A stretch of 42,464 nt of DNA from CAYOXX01 sp964408025. GTDB taxonomy: Bacteria; Acidobacteriota; DATKUA01. A program made the position numbers and the translations under genes. Shown here piece after piece: positions 34,893 to 42,170 of this stretch (positions within the stretch are counted from its first letter, which is position 1; every line of letters starts with the position of its first letter). The notes under the pieces are model-generated. The model was not told the origin of the DNA, did not search any database, and saw only the letters and a program-made list of their open reading frames with translations. The stretch covers positions 1 to 42,464 of the forward strand of contig CAYOXX010000023.1 in NCBI GenBank assembly GCA_964408025.1, given 5' to 3'.

Positions 34893-35690
34893 TCAGGGGG
34901 ACCGCCGGAGCTTCGAGGGATCTATCTCGACGATGTACATCGTGTTGTCGTCCTCCAGCGGGCGCAGTTCGGGGTCGAGCTGCCCCCAGGGAATCTCCTC
35001 GCCGTCGCAGTAGACGGCGATGCCGTTGATGTGCGCCAGGTGCAGCCGAATGCTCTCTTCGGCCTCGAGAGTCACCGGCTCGTTATCGGGCAGCCTGGCG
35101 CCGTCGGCCGGGGTCTCGAGGTTCCCGTCAGCCCACCACTGGTACCAGCATCTGGATCCGCGCTCGTCTACGAGCTGCAGGCGCAGGCCCTCGACCGCCT
35201 CGGCCGGATCGTCCGCGGCCTCCGCCTGGGTGGGGGCGTCGGCCGGAGCGGGCTCCGTCGTTTCGATGGCCGGCGCTGCACCCATGTTTCCGCGCAGATA
35301 CTCGATGGCGAGGGAGCCTCCTACCAGTAACACAACGACGGCGGCGAACAGCGTGTAGAGCCAGACCTTGGGCATCTCGAGGCGCGCCGTACCCTCCTCC
35401 GCCTCGTCTTCCTCCTCGCCGCCGGCCCGGTGAGCGGCCTTCACGTAGTGCTGGAACTCGACGACTAGGCGCTCGGGATCGAGGCCTACGTGCTTGGCGT
35501 AGAGGCGGAGGAAGTTACGGGTAAAGATGCCGCCCGGCAGGTCGTCCCAGCGGTCCTCCTCCATCGCCTCCAGCAGGTGGACGCTTATCTTGGTGACCTT
35601 GGATATCTCTTCGAGGGAGACCTCGCGCAGCTCGCGCTGCTCCCGCAGACGCGCTCCGAAAGGCTTGCTGCCCTCGCCTGTGGCGGTCAT
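34893..35690 (-). CDS. RodZ-like protein (HTH, one helix, DUF4115)
   Basis: This 265-residue protein has the RodZ order: a cytoplasmic helix-turn-helix (about 8-75: FGARLREQRELREVSLEEIS, KISVHLLEAMEEDRWDDLPGG, FTRNFLRLYAKHVGLD), a linker, one membrane helix (about 117-136) and an outer C-terminal domain of DUF4115 type (about 168-260). RodZ links MreB filaments to the cell wall machinery in rod-shaped bacteria. The HTH in such proteins binds MreB rather than DNA. No mreB is in the window, so a more general role is possible. The gene is first in its run; an extended -10 stands upstream. Confidence 0.85.
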   Translation of the reverse strand: MTATGEGSKPFGARLREQRELREVSLEEISKVTKISVHLLEAMEEDRWDDLPGGIFTRNFLRLYAKHVGLDPERLVVEFQHYVKAAHRAGGEEEDEAEEGTARLEMPKVWLYTLFAAVVVLLVGGSLAIEYLRGNMGAAPAIETTEPAPADAPTQAEAADDPAEAVEGLRLQLVDERGSRCWYQWWADGNLETPADGARLPDNEPVTLEAEESIRLHLAHINGIAVYCDGEEIPWGQLDPELRPLEDDNTMYIVEIDPSKLRRSP

Positions 35691-35774
35691 CCTCCCGACC
35701 TCAACTCGGCTGCGGCGGGCGCGGCTTCTGCTGCGCGCCGGGACCGGAGGTTGCCTGGGAAACGGTTGGCCGTG

Positions 35775-35783
35775 ATTCTAGCA
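35775..35783 (-). promoter_or_regulatory. Extended -10 promoter of the RodZ-like gene run
   Basis: TGCTAGAAT on the minus strand (TAGAAT at 35780-35775) is the same element as at lepB. The predicted start near 35768 leaves a leader of about 78 bases. The -35 position (TTACCT) is a poor match. Confidence 0.45.
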
Positions 35784-35821
35784 CGGCCCCGCCCGCCAGG
35801 TAAACGCCGCGGGAAGGCAAG

Positions 35822-36775
35822 CTAGCTTTCAGGTTCCCTCGGCAGCAGCAGGAGCTCGTGGAACTCGAATCCCAGTTCGCTGCGGGAGTCGCCGGGGTCC
35901 GGCGGCCGTAGCTTGTCGACGACGAAGAATATCCTGATGTCGCGGTCGCTGTAGGTCTGGTAGAGGTCCTGCGGCACGGGGATGCGCCTCGGCGGCACCC
36001 GCTCGGTGCTGAAGACCAGCGGCATGTCGGGCAGCAGGAAGCGCTCCTCGGTGTCGTGGATGTAGATCCACATAAGCTGGTCGCCCTCGATCTCCTCGGC
36101 GGGAGAGTGGCCGGCGATCACCAGCTCCGCCGCGGGCGCGTTGGGGTCGCGGGTAAAGGTAGCCACGCTCTCCCGCCTGCTCCAGCGCCGGTTGTGCTGC
36201 GGGAGCGGCTCGGGTCCGTTCCAGGTGTCGTCGAAGGCCGGGAAGATCCGGGGATTGTTACGGACGCGGAGCGAGGCCACCGGGTAAGCGCGGTCCTCCG
36301 GCTGCGCGCCGGCGGGCCAGGCCAGCTCGGCGCGGCGGCTGTTGCCGGGGTTGTAGAGGCCGACGAGAGCGTCGACGCGGTAGTTGCGCCCGCCGATCTC
36401 CTCGGGGATTTTGATCATCGACAGCGTGTAGACCACGTCGCGGCCCGGCTGCCAGGCGCTCGGGGCCGGGTGGATGTCGTGGTCTATCTGGAACGTCTGG
36501 CCGGGCTGCGGCTCGATCAGGCCGCCCGTGTTGTCGCGGAAGTGGACGAAGGCCCGCACCAGCTCCCCCGGCGGAAAGTAGTTAGCGCCGACCCTCCAGG
36601 TGAACTCGAAGTCGACGTAGGCGCCGGCGTCGATCACGACGACGCGGGCCTCCGGGCGCTGGTAGTAGTGGATCACCAGCGACGGCGTCACGTCCAGGCG
36701 CATGTCGCCGGGCGGGCAGGCGACCAGCAGCGCCGCAGCCGCCAGCGCGGCCCCCACGATTGCGAATCTGAGCAC
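35822..36775 (-). CDS. Secreted lipoprotein with beta-rich domains, unknown function
   Basis: This 317-residue protein starts at GTG 36775, with GGAGGAGG six bases upstream; the longer frame to 36832 has no such site. The signal ends in a lipobox (ALLVAC, Cys at about 20). The mature part alternates beta-rich segments: RLDVTPSLVIHYYQRPEARV, FTWRVGANYFPPGELVRAFVHF, ELVIAGHSPAEEIEGDQL and FVVDKLRPPDPGDS. The PPGELVRAFVHFRD pattern suggests an immunoglobulin-like fold. It could be an envelope or gliding-type accessory protein, a guess only. It stands alone upstream of the RodZ-like gene on the same strand. Confidence 0.6.
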   Translation of the reverse strand: MLRFAIVGAALAAAALLVACPPGDMRLDVTPSLVIHYYQRPEARVVVIDAGAYVDFEFTWRVGANYFPPGELVRAFVHFRDNTGGLIEPQPGQTFQIDHDIHPAPSAWQPGRDVVYTLSMIKIPEEIGGRNYRVDALVGLYNPGNSRRAELAWPAGAQPEDRAYPVASLRVRNNPRIFPAFDDTWNGPEPLPQHNRRWSRRESVATFTRDPNAPAAELVIAGHSPAEEIEGDQLMWIYIHDTEERFLLPDMPLVFSTERVPPRRIPVPQDLYQTYSDRDIRIFFVVDKLRPPDPGDSRSELGFEFHELLLLPREPES

Positions 36776-36938
36776 GGGATCCTCCTCCTTGCGGGCTTGC
36801 TGAGGCCCTCCGCTAAGACGGATGAAAATCATACGGACCGGCCCTGAACGCAGTCAAGTGCTTTTGCGGCATCGGATTATCGGCTGATTCCCTGTTCGGC
36901 CCGACGACAACCGTTGCCGTCCGAGCGCGCTCCCTACA

Positions 36939-36981
36939 TCCGCCTTGGCGGAGGCGCGCCCTGGCGGTGCGGGCTTGCCCG
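36939..36981. repeat. Palindrome cluster with the dispersed 16-mer
   Basis: TCCGCC-TT-GGCGGA (36939-36952), AGGCGCGCCCTGGCGG (36952-36967, also at 25609-25624) and CGGGC-TT-GCCCG (36970-36981) follow each other directly. CGGGCTTGCC and the TCCGCC-NN-GGCGGA core also occur together at 10888-10920. This is the main content of the gene-free stretch 36776-37074, together with the downstream part of the TlpA-like gene. Confidence 0.45.
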
Positions 36982-37074
36982 TGCGGACGAACTATATACC
37001 CCGACATCTTAAAGAGAAATGGTGCTAAACAGTGCGGCAGTTTATATCTGGGGCCGCGTCGATCGCAGCCCGGC

Positions 37075-37701
37075 TCATTCGGACAGGATGCGTTCGACGG
37101 TCGTCTCGATCTCGCCCTGGGCGTAGCCGGCGCGCTTGTAGCGGATCACCATCTCGCGGTCGATCACCAGGTTCAGGGGCACGCCTCCGCTCTCGTCGTA
37201 GGCTCGCCAGACGGACCGGGAGGTGTCGGCGAGCACGGGAAAGGTGAGGCGGAAGGCTTCCGCCCAGCGGCGGCAGTCCTGCTGGTCGGGCGGCAGCTGC
37301 CGCTCGTCGTCCATGAGCACGGAGAGGATGATGAAGCCGCGCTCCTTGTTAGCGCTGTAGAGAGCCATCGCCTCGCGAGCCTCTTGCCGGCACGGGGGGC
37401 ACCACATGGCGGATATGTCGATCAGGATCACCTTGCCTTCGTAGTCGTAGAGCGACACCTGGCGGCCATCCTGGTCGCGCAGCGTGAAGTCGGTGGCCCT
37501 GTTGCCCAGGCGGGTGCCGGTGTGGGTCGAGGATTTAACGGTAGAGGCCGGGGCGGGCTCGGTGACCGAAGGCTCAAGGCTCGCCGCCGCGCTGGCGAGC
37601 GACCGCAGGGCCGCGTAGACGGCCAGGACCAGTATGAGGACGCCGGCGATTACGATGATCGTCGGGAAGACTGAGAAGCTGGGACTGCGCTTGGACTTCA
37701 C
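37075..37701 (-). CDS. TlpA-like membrane-anchored thioredoxin-family protein
   Basis: This 208-residue protein has one N-terminal membrane helix (about 15-37) and a thioredoxin-like domain of the TlpA/AhpC-TSA type outside the membrane. The domain shows DFTLRDQDGRQVSLYDYEGK, the redox motif WCPPC (in LIDISAMWCPPCRQEA), and the cis-Pro strand GVPLNLVIDREM. Such proteins handle thiol redox or cytochrome c maturation. GTG 37701 has GGGAG ten bases upstream and begins just before the helix. The neighbouring interrupted paralog shares the DFxLxDQxGxxxSLYDY pattern, so the two arose by tandem duplication. Confidence 0.85.
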   Translation of the reverse strand: MKSKRSPSFSVFPTIIVIAGVLILVLAVYAALRSLASAAASLEPSVTEPAPASTVKSSTHTGTRLGNRATDFTLRDQDGRQVSLYDYEGKVILIDISAMWCPPCRQEAREAMALYSANKERGFIILSVLMDDERQLPPDQQDCRRWAEAFRLTFPVLADTSRSVWRAYDESGGVPLNLVIDREMVIRYKRAGYAQGEIETTVERILSE

Positions 37702-37739
37702 TTCGTTCGGTCTCCCAAGCTCGCACCTGTTATCTGGCA

Positions 37740-37745
37740 AGTATA
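37740..37745 (-). promoter_or_regulatory. Candidate -10 of the first TlpA-like gene
   Basis: TATACT lies on the minus strand 39 bases before the GTG. The predicted start near 37733 leaves a 32-base leader carrying GGGAG. No good -35 is visible 17 bases upstream. Confidence 0.35.
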
Positions 37746-37854
37746 GTCGGAAGGAGAGCGGATTTCTATCGTGGGTGCGCTGTGGGCACACCGCCCGGCA
37801 TCGGCGCCAGCCAGCGCTTATAGGGGGCGACCGCGGATTGTCCCCGCAACCGTG

Positions 37855-38814
37855 CTAGCTCTCGGCGAGCGCCGTCTGGATCAGCGATTCCATCTTACGG
37901 TGCTTCTTCTGCGTGTAGCCATAGGCGCCGTAACGTATGGTCATGTTGCGGTCGACGATTACATTGTAGGGGAATTTCTTCGTGCTTCTGAACGTCCGGC
38001 CCGTGAAGGCGCCGTAGACGCCTTCGAACACGTCAGCCATCGCGGGAAAGGTTGTCCCGTAGGTGTTGGCCCACCGCAGGCAATCCTCCTGCGTCGATGG
38101 ATTGCCATTGGCGTTTTGGAACACCGCGGTGAGGACCACCAGCCCCTGCGCCCCGTAGGTCTGATAGAGCTGCTAGAGCTGTGCGGCCTCTCTCTGGCAA
38201 GGGCCGCACCACATGGTGCAGAGGTCGATGAGGACGACGCTGCCTAGGTAGTCGTAGAGGCTGGTCAGATTGCCGCGCTGATCGTAGAGGGAGAAGTCGT
38301 AAGCCTGGCGGCCGCGCTTGCGGCCCTGCTTCTCCTCCGGCTCCTCGGTGTCCACCGTAAGCCTGGCCTCGGGCTGGTTGGTGCCGTTGTTGCCGTCGCC
38401 GTCGCGCAGCCAGATGTTGATGTCCACCCAGTCCCAGCCCTCGGCCAGCAGCGATGTGTAGATGGTGCACTTCCCCCGCTTCCTCCGGAACTTCTTGTGG
38501 GAGAGTTCGTAGGTGACGAAGCGCGTCTTGCCGTTGCTGTAGACGAAATTGATGTTAGCCATGCCTCCGTGCAGGTTACGTCCGTTGTCCTTGAACCCAA
38601 ACTTGGTGGCGACCAGGGCGATCCGGTTGCGCTCCAGCTGAACCGGTGTGATGTCGAGACTGGTCACCGTCGGCGAGTCGCCATCTGCGGTTGGCGACAG
38701 TCGGTCTTCCGTCGGCCCCGCTATTACTTTTGGCGCAGCGAGAAGAAAAAATAAGAAAGCCAAGGCGACTAAGCAGGCTGCGATGGCGTATGACGGCGAG
38801 CAAGTCCGAATCAT
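37855..38814 (-). pseudogene. TlpA-like paralog interrupted by an in-frame TAG
   Basis: From ATG 38814 (AAGGGGA upstream) this frame encodes a signal peptide (about 1-33), an extra N-terminal domain of about 130 residues (LERNRIALVATKFGFKDNGR, WVDINIWLRDGDGNNG) and a thioredoxin-like domain with WCGPC. After CQREAAQL the codon is TAG (38175-38173), and the same frame then continues as QLYQTYGAQGLVVLTAVFQ to its normal end at 37855. The spacing from the first Cys to LY equals that in the paralog, so the stop replaces one residue rather than marking an insertion. It is a nonsense mutation, a sequencing error, or a suppressed stop. TAG ends several normal genes here, which argues against recoding. 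A strong promoter remains in front. Confidence 0.7.
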
Positions 38815-38884
38815 AGGTTTTCCCCTTTCACGAGCCCGGGAATGCTGCGGAGCGCCGCGCTGATACAAGATAGCCACTCACTAA

Positions 38885-38912
38885 ATTATATTCGCCGGGG
38901 GCTTAGACTCAA
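38885..38912 (-). promoter_or_regulatory. Promoter of the interrupted TlpA-like gene
   Basis: On the minus strand TTGAGT (38912-38907) is followed after 16 bases by a perfect TATAAT (38890-38885). The predicted start near 38878 leaves a leader of about 64 bases. An intact consensus promoter suggests that the nonsense codon is recent or an error. Confidence 0.55.
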
Positions 38913-38933
38913 TACGCGGCGTCGTCGGGCTCG

Positions 38934-38962
38934 TTGAACAGCCGGCGCGGCTGGGCTATAGT
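38934..38962 (+). promoter_or_regulatory. Promoter of the secreted protein-ftsE-ftsX operon
   Basis: TTGAAC (38934-38939) and TATAGT (38957-38962) are exactly 17 bases apart. The predicted start near 38969 lies two to eleven bases before the possible start codons (GTG 38971, ATG 38974, ATG 38980), so the mRNA is nearly leaderless. Confidence 0.55.
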
Positions 38963-38973
38963 TCGGACGGGTG

Positions 38974-39426
38974 ATGGCCATGACGAGCGAATCCAGCCGG
39001 TTTCTGGTTCCGGCGCTGGCCGCGGCGACGCTGCTGCTGTGCGCCGACACGCCATACGCTTCCGCCCAGGACGCCCAGGTATTCGCCGCCAAGGTGCTGC
39101 TCGACGACGGAACGCTGATCCAGCTTACCGACTTCCACCTGGGGAGCGGCTACTACCGCCACCGGCTCTCGACCGGCCGGCAGCCGTTGCTGCTGCCGCT
39201 GGAGACCATCGAGCGGATCGAGCGTCTGGGCGACAGCGCCGACGCCATCCGCGTGGTCTTCAGCAACGGCACGGCGATGACCACCGTGTGGCGCCACCCC
39301 GGCGCGCAGCGCCCGCACGGCACGCTGCCTGACGGCAGCCCCTGGGAGGACACGATCAGCTCGGTGCGCGAGATCTTGATTCTGCGACCTGACGGGGAGG
39401 TGGGGGAGGATCCGCAGTCGCGATGA
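38974..39426 (+). CDS. Small secreted protein in front of ftsEX, unknown function
   Basis: This protein of about 150 residues has a signal peptide (ending near TPYASAQ). The mature part starts with a beta-rich segment (VFAAKVLLDDGTLIQLTDFHL, then RQPLLLPLETIERIERL and IRVVFSNGTAMTT). This resembles the small SH3-like beta barrels that bind envelope ligands, a weak impression. The start may be GTG 38971, ATG 38974 or ATG 38980. Its stop overlaps the ftsE start (ATGA at 39423-39426), so it is translationally coupled to ftsE. FtsEX controls periplasmic wall hydrolases, so this protein could be a partner; that is an inference from position. Confidence 0.65.
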   Translation: MAMTSESSRFLVPALAAATLLLCADTPYASAQDAQVFAAKVLLDDGTLIQLTDFHLGSGYYRHRLSTGRQPLLLPLETIERIERLGDSADAIRVVFSNGTAMTTVWRHPGAQRPHGTLPDGSPWEDTISSVREILILRPDGEVGEDPQSR

Positions 39427-40118
39427 TACGCCTCTACCACGTCTACAAGGACTACGACCGCAAGAGCACCGCTCTGATAGACATCAACGTCGAGATCCCG
39501 CGCGGCGCCTTCGTTTTCCTCACCGGCCCCAGCGGCGCCGGCAAGACCACGCTGCTTAAGCTGCTCTTCCGGCAGGAGATGCCTACGCGGGGCACGATCA
39601 TCGTCAACGGCCGCAACGTCGTCGGCATCCCCGTCTCGAAGCTGCCGGCCCTGCGCCGCGAGCTGGGGATAGTATTCCAGGACTTCAAGCTGCTGCGGCA
39701 CAAGACCGTATTCGAGAACGTGTCGTTTGTGCCCAAGATCCTCGGCGTTCCCTACTGGCGTCGGCGCACCGCCACCTACGAGGTGCTGCGCCTGGTCGGC
39801 ATCGCCCACAAGATGCGCGAGCCGCCGCCGCGCCTCAGCGGCGGCGAGCAGCAGAGGGTGGCGATCGCGCGCGCGCTGATCAACAACCCGGTGCTGGTGC
39901 TGGCCGACGAGCCGACCGGCAACCTCGACCCCGAGCTCTCGCTGGAGATCATGCGCATCCTCGAGCGGGTCAACGCCGAGCGCGGAACAACGGTTCTCGT
40001 GGCCACCCACGACCGCTCGCTGATCGAGACGATGGGCAAGCCGGTGATCGTGCTGGACAGCGGCCGCCTGGTGGAGTACCTCGACCCCGGCCGGGACTCT
40101 GCGGCGGGGGGGGCGTAG
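39423..40118 (+). CDS. ftsE: Cell division ATP-binding protein FtsE
   Basis: FtsE is the ATPase of the FtsEX complex, which uses ATP to activate peptidoglycan hydrolases at the septum. The 231-residue protein has Walker A (GPSGAGKTT at about 36-44), the Q-loop GIVFQDFKLL, signature LSGGEQQRVAIARAL, Walker B LVLADEPTGNLD and the switch His in VATHDRSL. The start MIRLYHVYKDYD is typical of FtsE. It overlaps the upstream secreted protein gene by four bases and ftsX follows three bases after its stop. Confidence 0.96.
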   Translation: MIRLYHVYKDYDRKSTALIDINVEIPRGAFVFLTGPSGAGKTTLLKLLFRQEMPTRGTIIVNGRNVVGIPVSKLPALRRELGIVFQDFKLLRHKTVFENVSFVPKILGVPYWRRRTATYEVLRLVGIAHKMREPPPRLSGGEQQRVAIARALINNPVLVLADEPTGNLDPELSLEIMRILERVNAERGTTVLVATHDRSLIETMGKPVIVLDSGRLVEYLDPGRDSAAGGA

Positions 40119-40121
40119 CCG

Positions 40122-41024
40122 ATGCTGTGGCGGGCCATCCTCTATTCGGTACAGGAGGGGCTGCTGGCGCTGTGGCGCACGAAGCTGGTCAGCCTGCTGA
40201 GCGTCGGCACCATAGCCATCTCCTTCGCTGTGCTCGGGCTCTTCCTGCTAGTCGGCGTCAATGTCGGCGCCCTGACCGAGGGCTACGGCGACGGTCCGAC
40301 GCTCCACATATTCCTGGTCGACGAGATCACCGATGAGCAGCGGGAGGCGCTGCTGGGCAGACTGCGGGGCGACGAGTTGGTGAGCGACGTAGCCTTCGTC
40401 GGCAAGCAGGAGGCGGCCGCGCGCTTCCGCGCCCTCTTCCCCGACGAGGCGGGGCTGCTGGAAGTGCTCGAACGGAACCCGCTGCCGGCCTCCTTCGAAG
40501 TCGGCCTGCGTGACGAGCGCCGGGGCGACGCAGGCGCTGTCGACGAGCTGGTCGACTCGCTGCACGGGCTTCCCGGCGTCGAGAGCGTCCGCTACGACCG
40601 CCAATGGGTCGAGACGCTGGACGCGGCCGCGGCGGGGATTACGTACGCGGGGCTGGTGCTGGGCGGCTTGCTCATCCTGGCGGCGATTGTGACGGCCGCT
40701 AACATCATCAAGATCAACATCATGGCCCGCCGCGAGGAGATCGAGATCATGCGGCTCGTAGGGGCCGAAGGGGTCTACGTAAGGGGTCCCTTCATCGTCG
40801 GCGGCCTGGTGCAGGGGCTGCTGGCCAGCGTCCTGGCCGTGCTGGCCATGCTCGCCGTATTCCACGCCGGTGCGGCCTACCTCGGCCTGCTCCGCATCGA
40901 GATGCTCGAGGGACTGCGGCTGCGCTTCCTGCCCCTCTGGATGGTGGCGCTACTCCTTGCCGGGGGACTCGTGGTCGGCCTGCTGGCCAGCCTGCTGAGC
41001 TTCGGCCGCGCCGGGCGGGCCTGA
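40122..41024 (+). CDS. ftsX: Cell division membrane protein FtsX
   Basis: FtsX is the membrane partner of FtsE. The 300-residue protein has the expected four helices: about 25-50 (VGTIAISFAVLGLFLLVG), then a large outer domain (about 50-175), and three more near the C-terminus (GLVLGGLLILAAIVTAAN, LVQGLLASVLAVLAMLAV, MVALLLAGGLVVGLLAS). The IMARREEIEIMRLVGAE segment between helices two and three is the family signature. The outer loop is of normal size. It is followed by a likely terminator. Confidence 0.95.
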   Translation: MLWRAILYSVQEGLLALWRTKLVSLLSVGTIAISFAVLGLFLLVGVNVGALTEGYGDGPTLHIFLVDEITDEQREALLGRLRGDELVSDVAFVGKQEAAARFRALFPDEAGLLEVLERNPLPASFEVGLRDERRGDAGAVDELVDSLHGLPGVESVRYDRQWVETLDAAAAGITYAGLVLGGLLILAAIVTAANIIKINIMARREEIEIMRLVGAEGVYVRGPFIVGGLVQGLLASVLAVLAMLAVFHAGAAYLGLLRIEMLEGLRLRFLPLWMVALLLAGGLVVGLLASLLSFGRAGRA

Positions 41025-41037
41025 AGGGCGGCGCGGA

Positions 41038-41065
41038 ATCCTGCGCCCCCAGGATCGTTTTATTC
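41038..41065 (+). terminator. Rho-independent terminator after ftsX
   Basis: ATCCTG (41038-41043) and CAGGAT (41050-41055) form a six-pair stem around a CGCCCC loop, followed by CGTTTTATT. It begins 13 bases after the ftsX stop. Confidence 0.5.
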
Positions 41066-41094
41066 TCAGACGGCGACTGATTGGGAGGTGGGAG

Positions 41095-41868
41095 GTGACG
41101 ACGCTCAAGCTGCAGCCCGGCATCATCTACGGCCCCATATCCTCGCGGCGCTTCGGGCCCTCGCTAGGAATAAACCTGCTGCCGCCCGACATGAAGGTCT
41201 GCTCCTTCAACTGCGTATACTGCCACTACGGCTGGACCTTCATGCACACCAACGACACCAGCTTCATCGCCGATTCCTTTCCTAGTATCCGGAGCGTTGA
41301 GCGGGCGCTGGAGGAGGCGCTGGGTGGCGCGCTGGGGGACGACGAGCCGCCCGCGGTGATCACCTTCTCCGGCAACGGCGAGCCGACGCTGCACCCCGAG
41401 TTCCCCTCCGTGGTCGACGTGGTGCTGGCCGTGCGTGACCGCCTAGCGCCGGCGGTTCCGGTTCAGGCCCTTTCCAACTCGACTACTCTGAGCCGCGACG
41501 ACGTCGTCGAGGCGCTTCGTCGCCTAGACCGCCGCGTGATGAAGCTAGACGCGGGGAACGAGGAGCTCCTCGCCGCCGTCAACCGGCCGCTCGCCGGCAT
41601 CGACCTAGGCGGCATTGTTGAGGGCCTGCGGCGGCTGGGGGAGGTAGTCGTCCAGTCCGCCTTCATGGCGGGCACCGTCAACAACTCGGGCGAGGCGGCC
41701 GTCGGGGCTTGGCTGCGACGGCTGCGGATGATTTCGCCGACGGAGGTCCAGATCTACACGTTGGACCGCCCCACCGCCGACTCCGCGCTCGAGCGGATCG
41801 AGACCGCCCGCCTCGAGGAGATCGCCGCGCTGGTCAGGGAGGCCGGCATACCGGCGACCGTATTTTGA
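41095..41868 (+). CDS. Radical SAM protein of the COG0731 type
   Basis: This 257-residue radical SAM enzyme has the [4Fe-4S]-binding CxxxCxxC motif (VCSFNCVYCHYG, at about residues 36-43) and the SAM-contact strand FSGNGEPTLHPEF. Other conserved parts are YGPISSRRFGPSLGINLLP at the N-terminus and QALSNSTTLSRDDV in the middle. The pattern matches a family annotated only by similarity to the wybutosine-synthesis radical SAM enzyme; the substrate in bacteria is unknown. GTG 41095 is preceded by GGGAGGTGGGAGG. The C-terminus lacks any extra domain. It lies downstream of ftsX beyond a terminator. Confidence 0.85.
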   Translation: MTTLKLQPGIIYGPISSRRFGPSLGINLLPPDMKVCSFNCVYCHYGWTFMHTNDTSFIADSFPSIRSVERALEEALGGALGDDEPPAVITFSGNGEPTLHPEFPSVVDVVLAVRDRLAPAVPVQALSNSTTLSRDDVVEALRRLDRRVMKLDAGNEELLAAVNRPLAGIDLGGIVEGLRRLGEVVVQSAFMAGTVNNSGEAAVGAWLRRLRMISPTEVQIYTLDRPTADSALERIETARLEEIAALVREAGIPATVF

Positions 41869-41947
41869 AGCCGGTCTCTTCAATCAAAACCGTCATCGAG
41901 ATTTCGTCCGCCGCGGCAGACGAACGAAGCGACCTTTGCAGATACCT

Positions 41948-41990
41948 GAGATTGCCTCCCCCTTGTATTCGCTCGGGGTCGCAATGACAA
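41948..41990. repeat. Dispersed-repeat-like sequence (GAGATTGC...GCAATGACAA)
   Basis: GAGATTGC and GCAATGAC flank a pyrimidine-rich centre that ends in CGCTCGGGGTC. ATTGC and GCAAT form an inverted pair. Sequences of this form recur as intergenic repeats in several draft genomes. It lies in the gene-free 302 bases from 41869 to 42170, which also hold GGAGAG-CGG-CTCTCC (near 42073) and a TGCTATAGT box (42039-42047). Confidence 0.4.
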
Positions 41991-42157
41991 CGTTGAGGGA
42001 TTCGTTGCGGAGCCGAAGAGGCCGATACTCTCGGCACCTGCTATAGTCGCTTTCAGCCCCCCAGTTCTTGCCGTGGAGAGCGGCTCTCCGCTAGAATCGA
42101 ATCGAGACATGGGGGCGGAGGACGTGGGGCGCTCCGCTGCGGGCGAGTGCAAGGGAG

Positions 42158-42163
42158 TAAAAT
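42158..42163 (+). promoter_or_regulatory. Candidate -10 of the last gene (leaderless spacing)
   Basis: TAAAAT lies seven bases before ATG 42171, the spacing that would start transcription on the ATG. No -35 is visible at 17 bases. A second candidate, the extended -10 TGCTATAGT at 42039-42047, would give a leader of more than 100 bases. Confidence 0.3.
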
Positions 42164-42170
42164 AGGACCG

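Noticed and set aside
37855..38875. General TAG recoding in this genome
   Set aside because: dnaJ, folK, the aldehyde dehydrogenase and the alpha/beta hydrolase end normally in TAG, so one internal TAG is better explained by mutation or error.
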